A DNA stretch of 46,295 nt from an uncultured Verrucomicrobia subdivision 3 bacterium (GTDB lineage: Bacteria > Verrucomicrobiota > Verrucomicrobiia > Limisphaerales > UBA11358), in the NCBI GenBank assembly GCA_903878805.1, contig CAIRJF010000040.1, forward strand, positions 1-46,295, written 5' to 3'. The notes beneath the pieces are model-generated. The model worked only from the letters and a program-made list of their open reading frames with translations. It was not told the DNA's origin and did not search any database. Below are positions 8,483-16,865 of this stretch, one piece after another; within the stretch, counting starts at the first letter, position 1, and each line of letters begins with the position of its first letter. A program made the position numbers and the translations under genes.

Positions 8483-9886
8483 ATGCTGCAACGCGACCGA
8501 CTCATCCGCATGCAAGTTCAGCAACTCGCTGACGCGAGCCTTTTCGCCATGAGTTTTTGGCTCGCGTATGTCCTGCGCGCGTCGTCGGCTTTTTCCGACG
8601 CTTTGGGTCTGGATACCATTGCGCCGGATACTTTCAACCAGATCGTGTGGGTATATTTTGCGCTCGTGCCGGCCGCGCCACTGGTTTTGGAATCGCAGGG
8701 TTTTTACCAGCGTCCCGTCATCAGCCAACGCCCGGCGCTTTTCTGGCCGCTGCTCAAATCCTGCTTCTTCGTGACCATCGGCCTCGTGCTGCTCATCTTC
8801 ATCTTCAAAAAATCCGCCGATGCGCCGCGCGGTGTGTTGGTGCTGTTCGGAATCATCAGCTTCCTGCTGATTTGGTTGAAGGAGGAGCTGGTGGCCGTCG
8901 CGCTGCGCAGCCGCATCGCCAAGGCGCAATACCACCGCCGCATCATCCTCGCCGGCATCCCGGCGGAAACCGCCAAGCTCCGGCGCGAAGTCCAGGGACA
9001 TGCTGGTGAAGGTGACGAGGTCGTGGCGGAATTCAACCTCTCTGGCGCGCCCGTGCAGGAACTGATTGACCTGCTGCACGAACATTCCATCAGCGGCGTC
9101 TTCGTCACCGCGCGCCACGCGCAACTCGACCGCGTTGAGAGCGTCCTCCAGCTTTGCGAAATCGAGGGCGTCGAGGCGTGGCTTGTCGCCGATTTTTTTG
9201 CGACGCAGATCGCCCGCGCCAGTTTTGATGAAATGTTCGGCCGGCCGCTTCTCGTTTTCCGCACCACGCCGGAAACCTCGTGGCAGATCATCACCAAGCT
9301 GCTGCTCGATTTTTTTGGCGCGCTCGCGCTGATTATTTTGACCTCGCCGGTCATGCTGCTGATCGCCGTGCTGGTCAAATTCACCTCGCCCGGCCCCGCG
9401 TTTTTCCGCCAGCAACGCTCCGGACTCAACGGCGCGCCGTTTGAAATCCTCAAATTCCGCACCATGAGCACCAACGCGGAGCAGTTGAAACACGAACTCG
9501 CCGCCATGAATGAGATGTCCGGCCCCGTCTTCAAAGTCACCAACGACCCGCGTATCACGCACCTCGGCAAATGGCTCCGCAAATACAGCCTCGACGAGCT
9601 ACCCCAGCTTTTCAACGTCCTCCGCGGTGACATGAGCCTCGTCGGCCCGCGCCCGCTGCCCGTGGATGAAGTCCGCCGCTTCAGCGATCTCGCGCACCGC
9701 CGCCGCTTGAGCGTCAAGCCCGGCCTCACCTGCCTCTGGCAAGTCAAAGGGCGTAATCAAATCTCCGACTTCAAAGAATGGGTGCGCCTCGACCTCGAAT
9801 ACATTGACAACTGGTCCATCTGGCTCGACTTGAAAATTTTGCTCATGACCCCCGCCGCCGTTTTGCGCGGAACCGGTGCGAAGTAG
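8483..9886 (+). CDS. Polyprenyl glycosylphosphotransferase (exopolysaccharide initiating transferase)
   Basis: This membrane enzyme transfers a sugar-1-phosphate from a UDP-sugar to undecaprenyl phosphate, the first step of repeat-unit assembly. The N-terminal part has four membrane segments (to about residue 135), followed by a Rossmann-like cytoplasmic domain and a fifth membrane helix near 285-305. The C-terminal bacterial sugar transferase domain has the family marks ILKFRTM, LRKYSLDELPQLFNVL, GDMSLVGPRPL and KPGLTCLWQV. The length of 467 aa fits the WbaP/EpsE-like class. It follows epsI by about 50 bases and ends the polysaccharide locus in this window. The particular sugar is not predictable. 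Confidence 0.93.
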   Translation: MLQRDRLIRMQVQQLADASLFAMSFWLAYVLRASSAFSDALGLDTIAPDTFNQIVWVYFALVPAAPLVLESQGFYQRPVISQRPALFWPLLKSCFFVTIGLVLLIFIFKKSADAPRGVLVLFGIISFLLIWLKEELVAVALRSRIAKAQYHRRIILAGIPAETAKLRREVQGHAGEGDEVVAEFNLSGAPVQELIDLLHEHSISGVFVTARHAQLDRVESVLQLCEIEGVEAWLVADFFATQIARASFDEMFGRPLLVFRTTPETSWQIITKLLLDFFGALALIILTSPVMLLIAVLVKFTSPGPAFFRQQRSGLNGAPFEILKFRTMSTNAEQLKHELAAMNEMSGPVFKVTNDPRITHLGKWLRKYSLDELPQLFNVLRGDMSLVGPRPLPVDEVRRFSDLAHRRRLSVKPGLTCLWQVKGRNQISDFKEWVRLDLEYIDNWSIWLDLKILLMTPAAVLRGTGAK

Positions 9887-9963
9887 AAATTAATTCCGAA
9901 GTTTATAGCCGCATCAGCAAATCGCCGTTGCGCGAAGATTTTTTCCCTCCGCTGGGAACCGTT

Positions 9964-10227
9964 TTATTCCTCGTCGAACTTTCTTTGGACGAGCGCCTCG
10001 AGTTCGGCAATCGCGGCGGGAGCGTCTGCACCCTTGACGTGCAACGTCACTTTGCTGCCGGGGCCGGCCGCAAGCATCATCAGCCCCATTATGCTCTTGC
10101 CGTTGATTTTTTCGCCGTCCTTTTCCACGAAAATGTCGCTGCCGAAGCGGTTGGCCGTTTTGACAAACATGGCCGCTGGCCGGGCATGAATGCCCGACTT
10201 GTTCAGCACGACCAGTTCCTTGGTCAT
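9964..10227 (-). CDS. ptsH: HPr family phosphocarrier protein
   Basis: An 87-residue HPr with both phosphorylation sites: His14 in SGIHARPAA, the site used by enzyme I, and Ser45 in GKSIMGLM, the site used by HPr kinase. In-frame starts further upstream (10260, 10323) would add residues with no HPr match, so the ATG at 10227 was chosen. The HPr kinase gene lies immediately upstream. No sugar-transporting PTS genes are visible, so a regulatory role like that of NPr/PtsO in proteobacterial lpt-hprK clusters is more likely than sugar uptake; this is inference from context. Confidence 0.92.
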   Translation of the reverse strand: MTKELVVLNKSGIHARPAAMFVKTANRFGSDIFVEKDGEKINGKSIMGLMMLAAGPGSKVTLHVKGADAPAAIAELEALVQRKFDEE

Positions 10228-10324
10228 GAACTCTGCATCATTGGCTTTTTTGGCGCTCATGCGATGATTCATGGCAAAGTTAATCTGCGCAAAATTTTTC
10301 GCCAACAAAATTTCTGGTGACAAT

Positions 10325-11287
10325 TCATGGTGACAGCGGCGGCGCGGGAGTTTGTTCCGCCATTTGCGCGAGCAGCCGCTTGTTCAATTCCTCGGCGGCG
10401 TTGTAACCGGACTTGCGCAATTTGGTCTGGAATGCCGCTACCTCGATGAGCCGCGCGATGTCGCGACCCGGTCGCACGGGCAACGTGACGTGCGGGATGT
10501 CCACGTCCAGCACCTTGGTGAATTCCTGCTCCATGCCGAGCCGGTCCACGTCGGCGACCTCGTCCCAAGGTTTGAGCGAGACGATGAGGTCGAGGCTTTT
10601 CTCCTTGCGGATGGCCTTCACGCCGAACATCTGGCCGACATTGATGATGCCGATGCCGCGCACCTCCATGTGGTTGCGCGTCAGTTCCGAGCTGGTGCAA
10701 AGCACTTCCCGCCCGTCCACCAAAACAGCTTTCACAACGTCATCCGCCACCAAACTGTAGCCGCGCTCGATGAGCGCCAGCACGGCCTCGCTTTTGCCGA
10801 TACCGCTGTCGCCTTTGATAATCACGCCCACGCCGAGGATGTCCACCATGCAGCCATGTTCGGACGCGCGCGGGGCGAACATCATTTCCAACTCCAGCGT
10901 CGCCTTGTTGATGAACTTCATCGTCACCAGCGGCGTGTGAAAAATCGGCACGCCCGACTGCGCGGCGGCGGCGAGAAACTCCTTGTCCGGCTTGAGCGAA
11001 CGGCTGAACACGAAGCATGGAATTTTGTAGGCGAACAGATACGCGTAGCGCGCCACGCGCTCCTCCGGACGCAGCGAACGCAAATAAAAAACTTCCGCAT
11101 GCCCCATCACCTGCATCCGTTTGTAGGCGAAGTAGCGTGTGAAACCGCTCAACGCCAGCCCCGGCCGGTTGACCGTCGGCTCGCGGATGATGCGATCGAG
11201 GCCGGTTTCGCCGGTGATGAGCTTCATCTCCAGCGCCGCGCCATGCTCGGCGTGAAATTGTCCGACGGTGACTTGCTGGCGTTCCAT
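10325..11287 (-). CDS. hprK: HPr kinase/phosphorylase
   Basis: Bifunctional enzyme that phosphorylates and dephosphorylates Ser45-type sites on HPr. The Walker A loop GDSGIGKSE lies at residues 159-167, the HprK signature MEVRGIGIINVGQMFG starts near 208, and the C-terminal K-loop region (LPVRPGRD) is present. The length of 320 aa from the ATG at 11287 is typical; an upstream in-frame start at 11407 would run back into lptB. The gene follows lptB by four bases and precedes the HPr gene, so the pair is cotranscribed with the LPS-export genes. Confidence 0.96.
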   Translation of the reverse strand: MERQQVTVGQFHAEHGAALEMKLITGETGLDRIIREPTVNRPGLALSGFTRYFAYKRMQVMGHAEVFYLRSLRPEERVARYAYLFAYKIPCFVFSRSLKPDKEFLAAAAQSGVPIFHTPLVTMKFINKATLELEMMFAPRASEHGCMVDILGVGVIIKGDSGIGKSEAVLALIERGYSLVADDVVKAVLVDGREVLCTSSELTRNHMEVRGIGIINVGQMFGVKAIRKEKSLDLIVSLKPWDEVADVDRLGMEQEFTKVLDVDIPHVTLPVRPGRDIARLIEVAAFQTKLRKSGYNAAEELNKRLLAQMAEQTPAPPLSP

Positions 11288-11291
11288 AAGA

Positions 11292-12035
11292 TTACAAATT
11301 AAATTCCGGGCCGAGATAAATTTCCCGCGCCTTCGGATCATTCGCCAAAAATTCGGCGCTGCCGGCCACCAATACCTGACCTTTGTGGATGATGTAACCG
11401 CGATCAATCAATTTCAAGGTCTCACGCACATTGTGGTCGGTAATCAAAATGCCCAGCCCACGTTCCTTGAGGCGGCGCACAATCTTCTGCACCTCATAAA
11501 CCGCAATGGGATCAATGCCGCTGAACGGTTCATCGAGCAATAGTAATTTCGGACTCGTCACCAAGGCGCGCGTGATTTCCAGCCGGCGTTTCTCGCCGCC
11601 GCTCAGTTGATACGCCTTGCTCTTGCGGATCGGCGTCAAATCCAGTTCTTCCAACAAATATTTTAGCCGCACGTCGCGCTCGGCGCTCGACAGCTTGCAC
11701 GTCTCCAAAATCGCCAGAATATTTTCTTCCACCGACAATTTACGAAAGACTGAAGGTTCCTGGGTGAGATAACCGATGCCCAGCCGCGCGCGTTTGTGCA
11801 TCGGCAGATCAGTGATTTCGGTGCCTTGAAATTTCACCCAGCCTTCGTCTGGTTTCACCACGCCGACAACCATGTTGAACGTCGTCGTTTTACCCGCGCC
11901 GTTCGGGCCGAGCAGGCCGACGATCTCGCCCGCGCGCACGTCCACCGACACGCCGTTGACGACGCGCCGGCCGCGATATTCCTTCGCCAGTTTGTCCGTG
12001 GCGAGCAACGCGCCGTTGCTGTTTTCAGTTTGCAT
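11292..12035 (-). CDS. lptB: LPS export ABC transporter ATPase
   Basis: ATPase that drives lipopolysaccharide extraction from the inner membrane with LptF/LptG (not in this window). The Walker A loop GPNGAGKTT is at about residues 43-51, followed by the Q-loop YLTQEPSVFRKL, the signature LSGGEKRRLEI and Walker B LLLLDEPFSGIDP; the EPSVFRKLSVEENI segment is typical of LptB. The start ATG at 12035 overlaps the lptA stop (TGATG), so translation is coupled. The 247-aa length is normal. Longer upstream starts would lie within lptA. Confidence 0.97.
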   Translation of the reverse strand: MQTENSNGALLATDKLAKEYRGRRVVNGVSVDVRAGEIVGLLGPNGAGKTTTFNMVVGVVKPDEGWVKFQGTEITDLPMHKRARLGIGYLTQEPSVFRKLSVEENILAILETCKLSSAERDVRLKYLLEELDLTPIRKSKAYQLSGGEKRRLEITRALVTSPKLLLLDEPFSGIDPIAVYEVQKIVRRLKERGLGILITDHNVRETLKLIDRGYIIHKGQVLVAGSAEFLANDPKAREIYLGPEFNL

Positions 12036-12571
12036 CAAAAAAGTTTTTGCGCCGGACCGTTTGTGCCGGTGTCTTTGGAAATCATTCGTGGCTCGGTGAA
12101 ATGATATTTGTTCGCCGCGCGATCCCACACCAGTGGCTCGCTGTAAATCGTCATCGTCGGCATTTCCACAATCGGATTGCCGCTGAAGGTCACCGTCTCG
12201 TTCGTCATCGCGCCGACGACCTTGTAATCATAAACCGCCTGCGCCGCCGTGACGTGATTCGTCTGACCTTTTTGATCCACAAAATCTACCACCACGTTGG
12301 TCACCGCCAGCACATGATTCAAATGGTCGCCGCCCGTCGGCAAATCCACCAGCATCCACGTGCACGTCATCCGCACCTGCGGGTCCACCACCACCACATG
12401 GCCGCGATAAATCGCCTGATGGATGTTCATGTGAAAATCCGCCGCGTCGGAATTGATTTCCGTCGGCGCCTTCGGCTTGGCCGGAGCCTTGACCTTGGTT
12501 GCTGGCAGATTTGTCTGCGCCAGCACCACGCCGCCAACCACCATCATCAAAAGAAAAATAATTTTATTCAT
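12035..12571 (-). CDS. lptA: LptA/OstA-like periplasmic LPS transport protein
   Basis: Secreted 178-residue protein with an N-terminal signal peptide (hydrophobic core at residues 4-16, ending near VLAQ). It then has the strand-rich OstA-like fold, with repeated 'YRGHVVVVDPQ' and 'VTAAQAVYDYKVVGAMTNETVTFSGNPIV' type segments typical of LptA, which forms the periplasmic bridge for lipopolysaccharide. Similarity in such beta-jellyroll proteins is weak, so the assignment leans on position: it sits between the LptC-like gene and lptB, overlapping both neighbours by a few bases. Confidence 0.85.
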   Translation of the reverse strand: MNKIIFLLMMVVGGVVLAQTNLPATKVKAPAKPKAPTEINSDAADFHMNIHQAIYRGHVVVVDPQVRMTCTWMLVDLPTGGDHLNHVLAVTNVVVDFVDQKGQTNHVTAAQAVYDYKVVGAMTNETVTFSGNPIVEMPTMTIYSEPLVWDRAANKYHFTEPRMISKDTGTNGPAQKLF

Positions 12572-13161
12572 GTTCCGCTCATCGTTGCTCCCGGCATATC
12601 AATCAAAGTCCGCACGTGGTTCGAAATGGTCAGCGACGAACTCGTCTGCCGCCACAAAAAACCGTCGCCCTCCACATGCAGCCGGCCGTCGCCCGAATGC
12701 AATTCCATGTGACCCGCCGAATTCGCCACGCCGTCCAGCGGCGCGTAGGTGCATTGCGGCGCGCGCACCACCACTTCCGTTTTGCCGTCCAGCGCGAACG
12801 TCTCCACGCGTAACTGCCGCACGTCCAGCAGCCCGCCCGGCAGCGGCAACGCCTCCGCACCCGACAATTTCATTTTGACCTGCTGGCCGTGCGGCGGTTC
12901 AAAATACTGGTTCGAGGTGAAATCCGTCGCGTGACCCACCGGCAATTGTTGCGCGGGATCATTCATTCCGACGAATAGAAAAATCGCCGCGCCAACCGCC
13001 GGATTAAAAATGGCCGGCAGCGCCCTAATTCGGATTTTTGCGGAGCGCGGCTGTGCGCGCAGCGTCAGCCGCAGCAATTTTCGTATCGCTGCGGCTGGTC
13101 TGCGACACAGCCGCGCTCCGTTCAAATCAGGACGCTGCCAAATTGCCGCCTTAAATTTCAT
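12568..13161 (-). CDS. lptC: LptC-like membrane-anchored LPS transport protein with in-frame palindrome
   Basis: A 197-residue protein with one membrane segment (about residues 48-66, ending FLFVGM) and an OstA/LptC-like beta domain behind it. The start ATG overlaps the kdsC stop as ATGA, and the end overlaps lptA as ATGA. LptC normally has only a few residues before its membrane helix; here about 47 precede it, and residues 14-40 are encoded by an 80-bp palindromic repeat (13041-13120). The extra N-terminus is therefore repeat-derived. It may be tolerated as a basic cytoplasmic tail, or real translation may begin further in; no better start is obvious. Confidence 0.8.
   Translation of the reverse strand: MKFKAAIWQRPDLNGARLCRRPAAAIRKLLRLTLRAQPRSAKIRIRALPAIFNPAVGAAIFLFVGMNDPAQQLPVGHATDFTSNQYFEPPHGQQVKMKLSGAEALPLPGGLLDVRQLRVETFALDGKTEVVVRAPQCTYAPLDGVANSAGHMELHSGDGRLHVEGDGFLWRQTSSSLTISNHVRTLIDMPGATMSGT
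13041..13120. repeat. 80-bp palindromic REP-like element inside lptC
   Basis: The outer arms CGGAGCGCGGCTGTG (13041-13055) and CACAGCCGCGCTCCG (13106-13120) are perfectly complementary over 15 bases. The inner arms (CGCAG...CAGCCGCAGC and GCTGCGGCTG..CTGCG) also pair with one bulge, leaving a loop of about 12 bases. This would form a long GC-rich cruciform or RNA hairpin. It preserves the reading frame of lptC. Confidence 0.9.
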
Positions 13162-13700
13162 TCCGAATATTTTTTCGCAAACGGCTCCCACTGCTTCTGC
13201 GCCCGCAAAATCAGTTCAATTGCCTCACGCACTGCGCCGCGACCGCCGGCATTTTTGGTGACCAAATGCGCCGCCGCTTTTGCTTCCGCCACCGCGTCGC
13301 CAACCGCGATGGCCAAACCCGCGCGCGTCAGCGGACCGAGGTCAATGATGTCGTCGCCCACAAAACAGACGTCATTCCAACTCAGTTTTTCCTGTGCCAA
13401 CAAATTTTCAATCGCCGCAGTTTTGCTGATGTTGTCGCCTTGTTGCACGAGAAAATCAATCTTCAATTCATCCGCTCGCAATTTCGTGGCGAGCGACGGC
13501 CGAGCAGAAACCCAGCCGACTTTCAATCCCGCGCGCCGCGCCAAAACCAAACCCAGACCGTCGCGGATGTTGAAGCGTTTGAACTCGCGCTCGCCGCCGA
13601 TGAAAATCGAGCCGTCGGTCAGCACGCCGTCCACGTCGCACAAAAACAGTTTGATGCGCGCGGCGCGCTGGCGGAGGGCGGCTGAAATTTTTGCGGGCAT
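13158..13700 (-). CDS. kdsC: 3-deoxy-D-manno-octulosonate 8-phosphate phosphatase (HAD family)
   Basis: Removes phosphate from Kdo-8-P in the pathway to the inner-core sugar of LPS. This is a C0-type HAD phosphatase without a cap domain: the nucleophile and acid/base are Asp22 and Asp24 in CDVDGVLTDG, the phosphate-binding Ser follows in WVSARPS, and the acidic loop is VGDDIIDLGPL. The length (180 aa) matches KdsC. It sits between an SDR gene and lptC, downstream of kdsA, in the envelope operon. Confidence 0.95.
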   Translation of the reverse strand: MPAKISAALRQRAARIKLFLCDVDGVLTDGSIFIGGEREFKRFNIRDGLGLVLARRAGLKVGWVSARPSLATKLRADELKIDFLVQQGDNISKTAAIENLLAQEKLSWNDVCFVGDDIIDLGPLTRAGLAIAVGDAVAEAKAAAHLVTKNAGGRGAVREAIELILRAQKQWEPFAKKYSE

Positions 13701-13705
13701 GGAAA

Positions 13706-14545
13706 TTATTTCGGAGCGAGTTCACCAAACCAATATGAAGCCGTAACTCCGCCATCCATGAGAAAATCGCTGCCGGTGATGAACGCTCCGTCTGCACCCA
13801 TCAAAAGTGCGCCAACCGTTCCGACCTCGTCCGGTGTGCCAGCGCGACCGGCAGAGCAAAGTTCAATCATCCGTTTGTATCCTGCACCGCGCGGACCGCT
13901 CAATTCATCTTTGGCGAGCGGCGTCATAATAATTCCGGGGCTGATGGTGTTGACTCGCGCACCGCGTTTGCCCCAGCGAATCGCCTCGGCCATGACGCGC
14001 AACGAATTTCCGCGCTTGGAGATTTGGTAGGCGTGGAGCGGGTCGGTGATTTTGTCCGGTGCAAGCATTGGCAGCGCGAGCAATTCATCGGTCGGCGTCA
14101 ACGCAAGCAATTTATTTTGTTCCGCCGTCAGCGCGCCGAGGCGATGCCCCGATTGCGACGCAATCACAACTCCCGCGCCGCCACGCGCGATGACATTACC
14201 AAATTCTTCCAGCACAAGCGCCGTGCCATACAAATCCACTTTCAGAATCGTGGCCGGCGATGCCTGCGTGGGCGAAACGCCGGCGGCATGAATGACGCCG
14301 GTGACATCGCCAATCACCGTGGCTTGCTCAACGAGTGCGTGGACGGATTCGCGCGAAGAAACGTCAACAATGGCAGTGCTGACATCGAAGCCGGCTTCAG
14401 AAAGAACTTTCGCGGCGGCCTCGGCGTTTTCCGTTCGCAAATCAGCCAGCAAAATGTGCTTGCCCGCGCTGACCCGACGTGCGATTGCCTGACCAATTGA
14501 ACCAGCACCGATGACGACAATAATACTGGCGTTGAATTTTTTCAT
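13706..14545 (-). CDS. SDR family oxidoreductase in the kds operon
   Basis: Short-chain dehydrogenase/reductase of 279 aa. The dinucleotide-binding loop is GAGSIG (13-18), a hallmark Asp-containing segment DLRTEN follows strand 2 (a preference for NAD(H) is possible), and the catalytic Ser-Tyr-Lys can be seen as Ser130, Tyr173 and Lys177 (YQISK). The C-terminal [11 protein letters not shown] and [12 protein letters not shown] motifs are standard. It overlaps kdsA by ATGA and sits five bases before kdsC, so it is cotranscribed with Kdo synthesis. The substrate is unknown; sugar modification is possible. It is an extra gene compared with the usual kdsA-kdsC arrangement. Confidence 0.88.
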   Translation of the reverse strand: MKKFNASIIVVIGAGSIGQAIARRVSAGKHILLADLRTENAEAAAKVLSEAGFDVSTAIVDVSSRESVHALVEQATVIGDVTGVIHAAGVSPTQASPATILKVDLYGTALVLEEFGNVIARGGAGVVIASQSGHRLGALTAEQNKLLALTPTDELLALPMLAPDKITDPLHAYQISKRGNSLRVMAEAIRWGKRGARVNTISPGIIMTPLAKDELSGPRGAGYKRMIELCSAGRAGTPDEVGTVGALLMGADGAFITGSDFLMDGGVTASYWFGELAPK

Positions 14546-15357
14546 TTCGCCGCTTTGTAAATTTTCAACAACGAGCGCAACACCGTTGCCATTTCACCGA
14601 GCGGAATCATGTTCGGGCCGTCGCTCATGGCTACGTCCGGCTTGGGATGTGTCTCGATGAACAGGCCGTTGGCACCGACGGCGAGCGCGGCCTTGGCGAG
14701 CACCGGCGCAAACTCTCGCTGGCCGGTGGTCTTGTCGCCGCCGCCGCCGGGCTGCTGCACGGAATGCGTGGCGTCGAACGCGACGGGAAAACCAAAGCTT
14801 TTCATCACGGGAATCGAGCGCATGTCGGCCACGAGATTGTTGTAGCCGAAGGTCGTGCCGCGTTCGGTGAGGAGAATTTTTTTGCCGCCAGCGAGCCGCG
14901 CTTTTTCAGCGACCCGTCCCATTTCCTGTGGCGAAAGGAACTGGCCTTTCTTGATGTTCACGATCTTGCCGGTGGCCACGGCGGCTTCGATTAAATCGGT
15001 CTGGCGGCAGAGAAACGCGGGAATCTGCAAGATGTCCACGACTTCGCCGGCGAGCCGCGCCTGTTCCTCGGTGTGGATGTCGGTGACGACGGGCACGCCG
15101 AATTCGTCGCGGATGTTCGCGAGCACATTCAATCCGTCCGCAATGCCCGGCCCGCGAAACGCCTTGCCGGAAGTGCGGTTGGCCTTGTCGAAGCTGGCTT
15201 TGAAAACGTAGTAGATGCCGAGCTGTTTGCACGCCTTGACGAGCGACGCGGCGACGATGCGGCAGAGTTTTTCGTTTTCGATGACGCACGGCCCGGCGAG
15301 GAGAAACAACCGACGCGGTGAATTGAGATTTTTCCAGATGGCGTTGGAATCAAGCAC
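14542..15357 (-). CDS. kdsA: 3-deoxy-8-phosphooctulonate synthase (Kdo-8-P synthase)
   Basis: Condenses phosphoenolpyruvate and arabinose-5-phosphate to Kdo-8-P. The PEP-binding segment LAGPCVIEN (about residues 20-28) is followed by [19 protein letters not shown], the [11 protein letters not shown] loop and [11 protein letters not shown]. The Cys in AGPCVIEN is the metal ligand of the metal-dependent class (Asn in the E. coli-type enzyme), and the later FIETHP plus [15 protein letters not shown] complete the site, so this is probably the metal-dependent form. It is the first gene of the minus-strand envelope operon. Confidence 0.96.
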   Translation of the reverse strand: MLDSNAIWKNLNSPRRLFLLAGPCVIENEKLCRIVAASLVKACKQLGIYYVFKASFDKANRTSGKAFRGPGIADGLNVLANIRDEFGVPVVTDIHTEEQARLAGEVVDILQIPAFLCRQTDLIEAAVATGKIVNIKKGQFLSPQEMGRVAEKARLAGGKKILLTERGTTFGYNNLVADMRSIPVMKSFGFPVAFDATHSVQQPGGGGDKTTGQREFAPVLAKAALAVGANGLFIETHPKPDVAMSDGPNMIPLGEMATVLRSLLKIYKAAK

Positions 15358-15392
15358 GCGCCAGTTTTAACCAGCGCCGCAAATCCTGCAAA

Positions 15393-16697
15393 TCAAATCA
15401 CTGTGCCGTGCGGTATCACCGCGTCCTTCGGAATGACGACGATGCCGTCGCGGATGAAGTAGAGCGCGTGATCCACGTTTTCCGGCTTGCCGACGGGCGA
15501 GATGACCACGTTGTTCCCGATGCGCGCATTTTTATCAATGATGGCGTTTTCGATTTTGCAATGTTCGCCGATGCCGATGCGCGGACGGCCTTCCTTTTCA
15601 TTTTTCTCAACGGATTCCTGCGCCTCGTAATAGTCGCTGCCGAGGACGATGGTGCGGTTCAACTCCGTGCCCGAGCCGACGATGGTGCGCAGGCCGACGA
15701 TGGTGCGGTTGATGGACGCGCGGTTGATGATGCAGCCGTCGGAAATGACGGCGTGGTCAATCTGCGCGCCGTTGATCTTGGAGCCGGGCAGATAGCGCGG
15801 ACGCGAAAAAATCGGCGCGCTCATGTCGAAGAAATTAAAGCGCGGCAGCTCGCTCACCAGGTCCAGATTCGCCTCGAAGAAGGAACGGATCGTCCCGATG
15901 TCTTCCCAATAGCCTTGGAACACATACGAAAAAACGCGGCGCGACTGGATGGCGTGCGGAATGATGTGCTTGCCGAAATCAGACAGCGGGTTGTCCAGCA
16001 GTTCGCAGATGACCTTGCGGTTGAAAACGTAGATGCCCATCGAGGCGAGAAAATTGTCGCCGCCGCCCTTGATGCCGAGCGCTGTCTGCATTTCCGCCGG
16101 GATTTTGAGTTTGTCCAGCGCGGCGTCTTCCTTCGGTTTTTCCACGAAGTTCGTGATGCGGTTCGTGTCGTCAATCTGCATGATGCCGAGCGATTTTGCA
16201 TCGTTGCGGCCGACGGGCATCGTGGCGATGGTGATTTCCGCGCCGGTCACGATGTGCTGCGTGACGACGTCCGCAAAATCCATGCGATACAATTGATCGC
16301 CGCTCAAAATGATGAGCTGGTCGAAATCGTGGTTGAGAAAGTGAACCAGATTTTTCCGCACCGCGTCCGCCGTGCCTTCATACCACGACGTGTTTGTGAA
16401 CGTCTGCTGTGCCGCGAGGATCTCCACGAAGCCGGTGGAAAAATGATCGAACTTGTAGGTGCGTGAAATGTGGCCGTGCAGCGACGTGGAATTGAACTGC
16501 GTCAAAATGTAGATGCGGCGGAAGCCGGAGTTGATGCAGTTCGAGATCGGGATGTCCACGAGCCGGTATTTGCCCGCGAGCGGCACGGCGGGCTTGGCGC
16601 GGTCCTTCGTCAGCGGAAACAGCCGCGTGCCCTGGCCGCCGCCCATGATGACGCAGAGGACTTTGCTGGTGTTGGTGGTCTGGCGCGTGCGTGACAT
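15393..16697 (-). CDS. glgC: Glucose-1-phosphate adenylyltransferase (ADP-glucose pyrophosphorylase)
   Basis: Makes ADP-glucose for glycogen synthesis from glucose-1-phosphate and ATP. The nucleotidyltransferase loop GGGQGTRLFPLTKDRAKPAVPL at the N-terminus, the FVEKPKED segment and WEDIGTIRSF in the middle, and a C-terminal left-handed beta-helix (hexapeptide-like repeats from about residue 290) are all present. The N-terminal GKYRLVDIPISNCINSG and the C-terminal helix resemble the plant/cyanobacterial type more than the enterobacterial one. A GGGAA Shine-Dalgarno lies just before the ATG at 16697. It diverges from the TPR gene. Confidence 0.96.
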   Translation of the reverse strand: MSRTRQTTNTSKVLCVIMGGGQGTRLFPLTKDRAKPAVPLAGKYRLVDIPISNCINSGFRRIYILTQFNSTSLHGHISRTYKFDHFSTGFVEILAAQQTFTNTSWYEGTADAVRKNLVHFLNHDFDQLIILSGDQLYRMDFADVVTQHIVTGAEITIATMPVGRNDAKSLGIMQIDDTNRITNFVEKPKEDAALDKLKIPAEMQTALGIKGGGDNFLASMGIYVFNRKVICELLDNPLSDFGKHIIPHAIQSRRVFSYVFQGYWEDIGTIRSFFEANLDLVSELPRFNFFDMSAPIFSRPRYLPGSKINGAQIDHAVISDGCIINRASINRTIVGLRTIVGSGTELNRTIVLGSDYYEAQESVEKNEKEGRPRIGIGEHCKIENAIIDKNARIGNNVVISPVGKPENVDHALYFIRDGIVVIPKDAVIPHGTVI

Positions 16698-16865
16698 AAA
16701 AATTCCCGTTGGTTGAATTGTTTGAAAAAGATTTAACGCCTATTGCCCTTGCGATGCAAGCCGCAGATTTGTTTTTGCGAAACAATTATTGGCGGGGCGA
16801 TTTCTGGAAGCGCGAAAATTAAATTCCGGCTGGACAATTTTTACGAACGGCGCAACCTCGGATTT

